From Hymenobacter qilianensis (GTDB taxonomy: Bacteria; Bacteroidota; Bacteroidia; Cytophagales; Hymenobacteraceae): DNA of 64,000 bases. The stretch's first letter is position 1. The number at the start of each line of letters is the position of its first letter. Under the pieces are notes generated by a model. That model saw only the letters and a program-made list of their open reading frames with translations. It had not been told where the DNA came from and did no database searches. Positions 57,758-64,000 of the stretch are shown piece after piece. Location: NCBI RefSeq assembly GCF_014489555.1, contig NZ_CP060784.1, positions 2,232,001 through 2,296,000 on the forward strand, read 5' to 3'. The translations under genes were made by a program, and so were the position numbers.

Positions 57758-59202
57758 ATGGAAAACGAGCCTTCTGCCCTTGCTACCTTACGCCAACTGA
57801 AAGAATGGCTGGATGCAGGCGCCATCACGCCCGCTGAATTTGAGGTACTCAAACGCAAGCTGCTCTTTAGCGATACAAGCGAGTCAACTGCTGCCCCCGC
57901 GACGCCACCGTCTGCACCGCCAACTCCGCCCCAGCGCCGGCTGAATCTGTTGCTACATCTGCTACGGTAGTCACATCTTCTGCGCCCCTGCCGCCACCGC
58001 CACCGTCTTGGGACTTTAAGCATGATCCGACGGTCACGATTGGCTCAGTAGAGGATCAGGTAAGGCCTCCTGAAATGGCTGTGCCACCGTCGGTCGTAGA
58101 GCCTGCACCGCGCCCAGCAGCCTCGATTCCGCCTGTGTTCACACCGCCAGTGGTGCCGCCTGTGCCACCCGTAGTGCCTCCGCGCGAGCAAAGTCAAGCG
58201 TCACCCAAAAGGCCAGCTCCGCCAATTGATACTTTTACGCGCCCCGTTGAGATGGTGAAAGTGGGTTCATCGTCTTACCGTGATGCTGATTCTCTCACGC
58301 CCACCGAGCCACAGGTTTCAGATAGCCGACGCTCTCGTCCGGCTATTCCGCCGCCGTCTGGTCGAAGCCCGCTCGCTACTGCTCTTATCATCGGAGGCAT
58401 TCTGGCCTTGCTCGCCCTGATAGCTTACCTCGTGATGGATGATCGGGAGTCCGAACGCCTCACCAGCCTCTCGCGCTCCGGCGCCGATACCGTTAGTGTT
58501 GCGCCGGAAGTTGGCCCCCAGGTCGAGCAGCTGGAGCTTCCGTCCGTAACTGATGCCGATGCTGAATCAGATACCGCACGGGTAACTCCTGCCTTACCCG
58601 CCACGCCCCCCGCAGCTACCACCGATTCTGCTCGCAGCGCTCCGGCGCCCGCCGCTCAGGAACCCATAGTACCGGCTCCCACACCTTCAGCGTCAGAAGC
58701 GACGGCACCTGCTACCACTTCGGCTCCGTCTACTGCCCCAGAGGAAGGTCAAGCTGCCTCAGACCAGACACCAGTTACTTCACCAGCGTCAAGCGCGAAA
58801 GTGGGTGAGGTAGAAGCAAAGGTTCGTAGCGCGCTTAGCTCGTACTATGAAGATCTGAAAGCGCCGCCTTTCAATGCGGCACAGCATTTTGCGCCTGCCG
58901 TCGAGCGGTTTTATACTTTGCAGAATACCACGCCGGCCGCCATTAGCGCCGAGTTAGATAGGTCACACTTCCCGGAGTTTTTGGAAGGTGAAACCCAAGG
59001 CATACCCGGCAGCCTAACTATCAGCGAGCCCGTGCGTGATGGTTCGCGGGTTGTCACCTATCTGGAAAAAAGCCGGGCATTTCGCAAATCCCGACAGCAG
59101 TACCAGAATACGACTGCTCAGGTGCGCATTCGCTTTAATCGCGATTTCAAAATCGTTTATCTGCGCCAGGAGCGACTACTGGAAAACACGTTTTCGGAGT
59201 AA
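57758..59202 (+). CDS. SHOCT-like, proline-rich membrane protein, frame broken once as read
   Basis: Reconstructs to 481 residues from ATG 57758. The first 35 residues (LRQLKEWLDAGAITPAEFEVLKRKLL) are a SHOCT-like short helical domain. A long Pro/Ala/Ser-rich region follows, then one membrane helix (LATALIIGGILALLALIAYLVM), another low-complexity stretch, and a C-terminal folded region with KVRSALSSYYEDLKAPPFNAAQHFAPAVERFY. One C is missing at 57929-57932. CCTTTGCCCTATG overlaps its start, as at dapF. Function unknown. Confidence 0.75.
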
Positions 59203-59229
59203 ATTTGTGCTTGTTAACTAAGCACTTGC

Positions 59230-59256
59230 GGCCTGCACCCTTGTGCAGGCCTTTTC
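59230..59256 (+). terminator. Intrinsic terminator after the SHOCT-like gene
   Basis: GGCCTGCAC and GTGCAGGCC are perfectly complementary around a short CCTT loop, followed by TTTTCTTT. Confidence 0.85.
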
Positions 59257-59266
59257 TTTGCCAGTA

Positions 59267-60328
59267 ATGCTGCTTCCTTCCTTACTACGCCGCTTCCCCC
59301 GGCCGGCCTGGCTGTTGCTGCTGGGCGTACTTTCCTCTTGCTTGGGCGTTATCAAGCCAGTTCGGAGCTTCACAGCCTATACACCCGCCCTCGCACCCGA
59401 TTATACGCAGGAAGCCAGTTGGGCTGCGCTTCCCACGCGCCGTGATTCCGCAGATGCCGTACCCAAGAACTCCGGTATGCGCGACCAGCAGGCTACAGCG
59501 GCCGCCGATGTATTTTTCATTCACCTTACCACGCTCATCCGCCCGCACGGCTGGAATGGCTCTACAGCAGATGCGGCGTTAAACACCTTCACCGATCAGT
59601 TTAGTATCCGTCGTCAGGCCTCGGTGTTTAATGCAGCCGGTCGGATATATGCGCCCCGCTACCGCCAAGCTGCTCTCTATAGCTTCTTCGATAGTGATAG
59701 TAGTGCCAATGCCAGAGCTGCCTTGGATCTGGCGTACCAGGATGTAAAAACTGCTTTCCAGTATTACCTGGACCATTATAATCAAGGCCGCCCCATCATT
59801 CTGGCGGGCCATAGCCAAGGCGCCTTTCATGCCCAGCGCCTCCTGTATGACTTCTTCGACCAAGACCCAAGGCGTCGAAGCCAATTGGTAGCCGCGTATT
59901 TAGTAGGCTTCAAAGTAAATCCTGCCGCATACCAAAATCTGCGTCCCTGCGAAGATTCCACCCAAACCAACTGCTTTATCAGCTGGAACACCGGCGAGTG
60001 GGGCTACAGCTACGAGCCCTACCGCGACGCCTTGGCCATCAATCCGCTCACCTGGACCCGCGATACCACCGCTGCTCCCGCATCTTTGAACCGAGGCAGC
60101 GTGCCGCAATCCTTCAATCGCATCGACAAGGCTGTGGCTGATGCCAAAGTGCACGACGGCGTACTCTGGGTGCATCCACCTACTACCTCTGGCTACCCCC
60201 GCTTCCTCATTCCCGGCCGCCCCGAGCTACGCCATTCTTTCCACATCGCCGATTATGGGCTGTACTACATGAATGTGCGGGAGAACGCTATAGCGCGGGT
60301 ACGCGCGTGGCAGCAAGTCAACCAATAA
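59267..60328 (+). CDS. DUF3089 alpha/beta-hydrolase-like lipoprotein
   Basis: 353 residues from ATG 59267. A lipoprotein-like signal (PAWLLLLGVLSSCLG) suggests membrane anchoring. The body matches DUF3089: AAADVFFIHLTTLIRP, NAAGRIYAPRYRQAALYSFFD, and the nucleophile elbow PIILAGHSQGAFHAQRLL with Ser. WNTGEWGYSYEPYRDAL and a final HSFHIADYGLYYMNVREN carry the late histidine region. Members are predicted hydrolases with unknown substrates. Confidence 0.87.
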   Translation: MLLPSLLRRFPRPAWLLLLGVLSSCLGVIKPVRSFTAYTPALAPDYTQEASWAALPTRRDSADAVPKNSGMRDQQATAAADVFFIHLTTLIRPHGWNGSTADAALNTFTDQFSIRRQASVFNAAGRIYAPRYRQAALYSFFDSDSSANARAALDLAYQDVKTAFQYYLDHYNQGRPIILAGHSQGAFHAQRLLYDFFDQDPRRRSQLVAAYLVGFKVNPAAYQNLRPCEDSTQTNCFISWNTGEWGYSYEPYRDALAINPLTWTRDTTAAPASLNRGSVPQSFNRIDKAVADAKVHDGVLWVHPPTTSGYPRFLIPGRPELRHSFHIADYGLYYMNVRENAIARVRAWQQVNQ

Positions 60329-60338
60329 TCTAGCTCCA

Positions 60339-60680
60339 ATGAAAAGGTATCTTACTTTACTGCTGGCAGCAATTGGTGCCTTCACCATTTTAAAGTTTTT
60401 CTACGATACTTATCGCCTGCAAAAAGATGCCACTGGGTACTTAGCTAGTTGTGAAAAAGTCAAAGTAGGAATGACTTTAGAGGAGGCAAAGAAGATAATG
60501 GGGGACTATAACTACTATGAGCGCGCTAATCGAAGTGAGATCTGGACATTTTATAACAACGAAAAAACGAAGCAGTACTTCTTGACTTATCCTGCTCCAT
60601 TTGCAGCGTCAGAAGGAACTTGGATTCACTTTGATCCAGAAACTCAATTAGTAATTGGGGTTACTTGTGGAGAAAAATAA
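60339..60680 (+). CDS. Small membrane-anchored protein, SmpA/BamE-like fold suspected
   Basis: 113 residues. One hydrophobic helix (LTLLLAAIGAFTILKFF) is followed by CEKVKVGMTLEEAKKIMGDY, which resembles the GMTxxEV motif of SmpA/BamE-type domains, and a beta-rich end (EIWTFYNNEKTKQYFLTY). Similarity is short, so the assignment is tentative. It starts 11 bases after the DUF3089 gene and ends at a terminator. Confidence 0.7.
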   Translation: MKRYLTLLLAAIGAFTILKFFYDTYRLQKDATGYLASCEKVKVGMTLEEAKKIMGDYNYYERANRSEIWTFYNNEKTKQYFLTYPAPFAASEGTWIHFDPETQLVIGVTCGEK

Positions 60681-60713
60681 AAGCCCCCAGCAATTAGCTG
60701 GGGGGCTTTTTTA
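60679..60713. terminator. Bidirectional terminator between the small membrane protein gene and tsf
   Basis: AAAAGCCCCCAGC pairs with GCTGGGGGGCTTTT around AATTA. The left arm has five C and the right six G, the same imbalance as at 10305. Confidence 0.9.
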
Positions 60714-60732
60714 GTATAGAAGCTAAAAAAGC

Positions 60733-61569
60733 TTAGCCACCAATAACTACACGCTTGAAGTCAGTTACTGTCATGCCTTTCTGCTTCTTGTCGAGCAGTT
60801 GGGCGATGGTTAGTGAGTTGTCTTTCACGAATTCCTGATTAAGCAAAGTGTTGTCCTTGTAGAACTTGTTCAGCTTGCCTTGGGCAATCTTCTCCAGCAT
60901 CGCTTCGGGCTTGCCTTCAGCACGCGCCTGCTCTTTGCCAATCTCGATTTCACGCTCCACGGTAGCAGAGTCAACACCTTCTTTGTCTACTGCTACGGGC
61001 TTCATCGCTACGATCTGCATCGCTACGTCGCGGCCAACTTCAGTTACATCGGCACCGGCTACATTCTTCAGGCCAACGAGTACGCCTTTCTTGTTATCGG
61101 AGTGGATGTAAGAAGCTACTTTCTCAGCAGTCAGCGTGGCGTAGGTTACGTCCAGCTTCTCACCGATTTTGCCCATCAGGTCTGTGATGTGATCTTGCAG
61201 AGTCAGGCCGTCAGCTTCTTTGGTTGCCAACAGATCTTCCTTCGTGCCAGCGTTAGTGCGCACGGCAGCGTCCAGAATCTGCTGGGTCAACTCACGGAAG
61301 TTAGCCACTTTAGCTACTGATTCCGTTTCGCAAGCCAAAGCAACCAGCTTACCAGCGGTGCCATCTTCGCTTACTTGTACTAGAACTAGGCCTTCAGAGG
61401 TAGCATTGTCAGCACGCTTGTCAGCGATTTTCTGGCCTTGCTTGCGCAGAATGTCACGTGCGGCTTCGAAATCGCCATTAGCCTCGGTCAGAGCCTTCTT
61501 GCAATCCATCATGCCCGCGCCAGTCATAGCGCGCAGCTTGTTCACGTCTTGGGCGGTAATTGCTGCCAT
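60733..61569 (-). CDS. tsf: Elongation factor Ts
   Basis: 278 residues; the guanine nucleotide exchange factor for EF-Tu. It opens with MAAITAQDVNKLRAMTGAGMMDCKKALTEANGD, the UBA-like N-domain typical of EF-Ts, and contains LVLVQVSEDGTAGKLVALACETE and AMQIVAMKPVAVDK. It follows rpsB on the minus strand, the usual pair. A long inverted repeat lies between the two. Confidence 0.97.
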   Translation of the reverse strand: MAAITAQDVNKLRAMTGAGMMDCKKALTEANGDFEAARDILRKQGQKIADKRADNATSEGLVLVQVSEDGTAGKLVALACETESVAKVANFRELTQQILDAAVRTNAGTKEDLLATKEADGLTLQDHITDLMGKIGEKLDVTYATLTAEKVASYIHSDNKKGVLVGLKNVAGADVTEVGRDVAMQIVAMKPVAVDKEGVDSATVEREIEIGKEQARAEGKPEAMLEKIAQGKLNKFYKDNTLLNQEFVKDNSLTIAQLLDKKQKGMTVTDFKRVVIGG

Positions 61570-61634
61570 TTCTTAAAAAGTTAGTAGCTAGCTAAAAGCT
61601 AGAAATTAGAATGTTATGTAGGGGTGTTCATACA

Positions 61635-61724
61635 AGAAGCTAGGAGCTAAGAGGAAGTAAACAGAATCCGGAAGCTGGTTCAACCCACCGGATTCTATCT
61701 TCTATCTCTTAACTCCTAGCTTCT
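61635..61724. repeat. Long imperfect inverted repeat between rpsB and tsf
   Basis: Arms 61635-61671 and 61688-61724 pair at the outer AGAAGCTAGGAG and the inner AGAATCCGG ends, with imperfect middle parts and a 16-base loop. Related AGCTAGC-type words occur at 61584-61600. It lies inside a ribosomal protein operon, so it could act as an attenuator or be a dispersed repeat. Confidence 0.75.
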
Positions 61725-61733
61725 TCTAAACGC

Positions 61734-62501
61734 TTATTCGTCGGCGGCTTGCTTTTCCTTGATGCCTTCCTCTTCGGACTGCTTCTTGTCAGCTTCTTCC
61801 TTATCAACTTTGCGCTCCGACAGGCCTTCTTCAATAGCCTTGCTCATAGCACCTACGATGAGGGAGATAGACTTTGAAGCGTCGTCGTTAGCAGGAATTG
61901 GGAAGTCAACCAGCTCGGGGTTAGAGTTAGTATCGCACATAGCGAATACTGGTATACCTAGCTTCTTGGCTTCTTTTACAGCAATGTGCTCACGCTTTAC
62001 GTCGATTACGAACAGAGCAGCGGGCAGACGGCTTAGGTCGGCAACGCCACCCAATACGCGCTCCAGCTTCTCACGCTCGCGCGACATCATCAGACGCTCG
62101 CGCTTTGCCATTGCAGCATAAGCGGTGTTCTCTTTTACCATCTTGTCGATGGTGGTCATCTTCTTCAGCGACTTGCGGACCGTAGCGAAGTTGGTGAGCA
62201 TGCCCCCCAACCACCGATCAGTTACGAAAGGCATTTTGAGGCGCTTAGCCTCTTCCGTTACAATTTCCTGAGCCTGCTTTTTAGTAGCAACGAACATTAC
62301 CTTCCGACCGCTCTTGGCGATGTTACGGATAGCGTTGGTAGCCTGATCCAGCGAAGCGAGGGTCTTGTTCAGGTCAATAATATGGATGCCGTTCTTCTCC
62401 ATGAAGATGTACGGCGCCATTTTTGGATCCCACTTGCGCGTAAGGTGACCAAAGTGGGCACCCGCGTCGAGCAGGTCTTTATATGTGGTGGACTGAGCCA
62501 T
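61734..62501 (-). CDS. rpsB: 30S ribosomal protein S2
   Basis: 255 residues. Family segments are [24 protein letters not shown] near the N-terminus, [31 protein letters not shown] and [26 protein letters not shown] charged Lys/Glu tail of about 30 residues follows. It lies between rpsI and tsf on the minus strand. Confidence 0.97.
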   Translation of the reverse strand: MAQSTTYKDLLDAGAHFGHLTRKWDPKMAPYIFMEKNGIHIIDLNKTLASLDQATNAIRNIAKSGRKVMFVATKKQAQEIVTEEAKRLKMPFVTDRWLGGMLTNFATVRKSLKKMTTIDKMVKENTAYAAMAKRERLMMSREREKLERVLGGVADLSRLPAALFVIDVKREHIAVKEAKKLGIPVFAMCDTNSNPELVDFPIPANDDASKSISLIVGAMSKAIEEGLSERKVDKEEADKKQSEEEGIKEKQAADE

Positions 62502-62519
62502 GATGAATTTCCTCTGGTT

Positions 62520-62906
62520 TTAGCGTTTCGAGAACTGGAACGAGCGGCGGGCCTTGCGCTTACCGAACTTCTTACGCTCCACCATGCGGGGGTCGCGTGT
62601 CATGAAGCCTTCTTTCTTAAGAGCCGGCCGTGATTCGGCGTCCTCGCCTACCAGCGCTTTCGAGATGGCTAAGCGAATGGCTTCAGCTTGAGCCGAAATG
62701 CCGCCACCGCGCACATTTACTTTCACGTCGTACTGCCCGAGTTTCTCGAGCGTAGCGAAGGGCTGGTTCACGATGTTTTCCAGGAGTTCGTTGCCAAAAT
62801 AGGCCTTCATTTCCCGGTCATTGATAGTGATATTCCCTTGCCCGGCCTGCATGTAAATGCGGGCCACCGAGGTTTTTCTTCTACCAGAGGTGTTGGAGAT
62901 TTCCAT
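62520..62906 (-). CDS. rpsI: 30S ribosomal protein S9
   Basis: 128 residues. TSGRRKTSVARIYMQAGQGNITIN, VNVRGGGISAQAEAIRLAISKAL and the C-terminal KRKARRSFQFSKR are diagnostic; the tail reaches the P-site tRNA. It follows rplM and precedes rpsB, the standard order. Confidence 0.97.
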   Translation of the reverse strand: MEISNTSGRRKTSVARIYMQAGQGNITINDREMKAYFGNELLENIVNQPFATLEKLGQYDVKVNVRGGGISAQAEAIRLAISKALVGEDAESRPALKKEGFMTRDPRMVERKKFGKRKARRSFQFSKR

Positions 62907-62945
62907 TAAAGAAAAGTTAGAAAAAAATACGAAAGCCGTCGTGGC

Positions 62946-63398
62946 TTACAGTTTGTTCAAAGTGGCCTCCACGGGCTGCTGGGCAGCATGGGGGTGCTCA
63001 GCGCCTTCATACACGAACAGGCTGCGGAATTGCTCGCGGCCCAAACGGTTGTGAGGCAACATGCCGCGTACGGCGTGCTCAATCACACGAGTCGATGACT
63101 TTTCCATCACCTCACGCATGGTTTTGCGCTTTTGACCACCTGGGTAACCCGAGTGCGAGATGTAGATTTTTTCAGTCATTTTCTTGCCCGTCACACGCAG
63201 CTTGTCAGCGTTGATGACGATAACCGAGTCGCCGCAATCAGAGTTGGGCGTAAACGAGGGCTTGTGCTTGCCGCGCAGGATGTTGGCAATCTGGCTGGCA
63301 ACGCGACCCAGCGGGGCCACGCTGGCGTCAACGACAACCCAGCCCTTGTTGGCGTTGGCTTTGTTGACGGATTGCGTCTTGAAGCTCAGATGATCCAT
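62946..63398 (-). CDS. rplM: 50S ribosomal protein L13
   Basis: 150 residues from ATG 63398 (MDHLSFKTQSVNKANANKGW); an upstream in-frame start at 63491 is not L13-like. Signatures are VDASVAPLGRVASQIANILRGKHKP, DSVIVINADKLRVTGKK, and GMLPHNRLGREQFRSLFVYEGAEHPH. First gene of the rplM-rpsI-rpsB-tsf set; the 256 bases upstream hold its promoter but no gene was seen. Confidence 0.97.
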   Translation of the reverse strand: MDHLSFKTQSVNKANANKGWVVVDASVAPLGRVASQIANILRGKHKPSFTPNSDCGDSVIVINADKLRVTGKKMTEKIYISHSGYPGGQKRKTMREVMEKSSTRVIEHAVRGMLPHNRLGREQFRSLFVYEGAEHPHAAQQPVEATLNKL

Positions 63399-63654
63399 TG
63401 GGAAGAAGGTAAGCGGTTGGAAATGAGAATAGAACGGACCAGGGTCCGGGAAAAACGGACACAAAGTTACCGCCTTTCGACTTAAATGCAAGGGTGACTA
63501 TGATATTTGTGCCTGAGCAGCACGTACTTTCAAAGAAAATAGTGACTTGTGGGGGCAATTTGACAAGCACTACTGACGAGTGATCATTGAGTGAACGGCT
63601 TACGCGATTTGCTAACCATATCAGCACCTCGCGCATTCTAAGCGGGTATTTAGT

Positions 63655-63999
63655 TTACTGAAGCTGACGCATATTTTCCACTAATACCCGGAAATCCTTT
63701 GGGTATGGTGCTTCCACGGTCACTTCTTCACCATTGAGACGAGCGAATGTGAGTTTAGCTGCGTGCAAGGCAAAACGCTTGATAAATGGCTGCTCTTCTT
63801 CGCCAGCCTTCATGTTAAATTTCTTTTTCAACGAAGACAAAAAGAACTCTTCACCCCCGTACAGCGTGTCGTTTACAATGGGTGCCTGCAGGTACATCAG
63901 GTGCAAGCGAATCTGGTGCATACGGCCAGTGATGGGCACGCACTGCACCAGCGTATGCTTAGCAAACGTTTCGAGCGTGGTGAAGTAAGTTTCAGCCGC
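63655..63999 (-). CDS. RluA-family pseudouridine synthase, C-terminal part (partial)
   Basis: The gene continues beyond the window end. The visible 114 residues contain CVPITGRMHQIRLHLMYLQAPIVNDTLYGG, the conserved C-terminal segment of RluA/RluC/RluD synthases, which isomerise uridines in rRNA or tRNA. The catalytic Asp lies upstream and is not in the window, so the RNA target cannot be judged. The stop is at 63655-63657. Confidence 0.88.
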   Translation of the reverse strand, partial: AAETYFTTLETFAKHTLVQCVPITGRMHQIRLHLMYLQAPIVNDTLYGGEEFFLSSLKKKFNMKAGEEEQPFIKRFALHAAKLTFARLNGEEVTVEAPYPKDFRVLVENMRQLQ

Positions 64000-64000
64000 T

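Noticed and set aside
61660..61700. GGTTCAACCCACC resembling a tRNA T-arm
   Set aside because: It is the loop of the inverted repeat between rpsB and tsf, with no cloverleaf.

Overview
The window looks like chromosome from a Bacteroidota member, most likely Hymenobacter or a close relative. Supporting signs are a zinc-free L36, a secY-map-infA-rpmJ-rpsM-rpsK-rpsD-rpoA-rplQ run followed by eno, Bacteroidota-style TAnnTTTG -7 boxes placed very close to start codons, few recognisable Shine-Dalgarno sites, and families common in this group (DUF3857 transglutaminase-like proteins, YwqK repeats, SPOR lipoprotein, DACNV-DAC protein). I see no rRNA, tRNA, CRISPR array, insertion sequence or prophage. 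The genus is an inference from general resemblance, not from a search.

Layout. 1-6.2 kb: end of the spc/alpha ribosomal protein operon plus enolase. 6.3-15.5 kb: housekeeping genes (DivIC/FtsB-like, HscA-like Hsp70, L,D-transpeptidase, Ldh-type dehydrogenase, Ppx/GppA phosphatase, RlmI-like methyltransferase, DinB, dapF, GNAT). 15.8-20.7 kb: a four-gene sugar cassette (glycosyltransferase, UDP-galactopyranose mutase, GH1-like protein, RmlD-like reductase). 20.9-33.9 kb: lipoprotein, secA, deoC, SPOR lipoprotein, M20 amidohydrolase, an envelope protein, Hsp20, HtrA protease, ALDH7-type dehydrogenase and a second methionine aminopeptidase. 34.1-36.8 kb: ECF sigma factor, probable anti-sigma and a DUF4097-like protein. 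37-45 kb: exported PPC-domain protein, a giant TPR/YwqK-repeat protein and two DUF3857 proteins. 45-50 kb: DUF4442 protein, BLUF photoreceptor, PAS histidine kinase, and on the other strand a putative diadenylate cyclase and a TonB-like protein. 51-60.7 kb: membrane MutS-like ATPase, bestrophin, LysR plus YeiH exporter, and several small or poorly known proteins. 60.7-63.4 kb, minus strand: rplM-rpsI-rpsB-tsf, with part of an RluA pseudouridine synthase at the end.

Two sequence-level patterns run across the window. First, the word GGGGGGCA (often CTGGGGGGCAAAT) occurs about 30 times on the two strands, in coding DNA in different frames and between genes. Second, eleven genes are broken by fifteen apparent frameshifts. 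Every one is repaired by adding a single G or C to a G/C run, many of them in that same word. Simple intrinsic terminators with C5 on one arm and G6 on the other show the same imbalance. I read this mainly as systematic under-calling of G/C homopolymers in the source sequence, so the broken genes are annotated as reconstructed full-length genes. True slippage or phase variation is not excluded.
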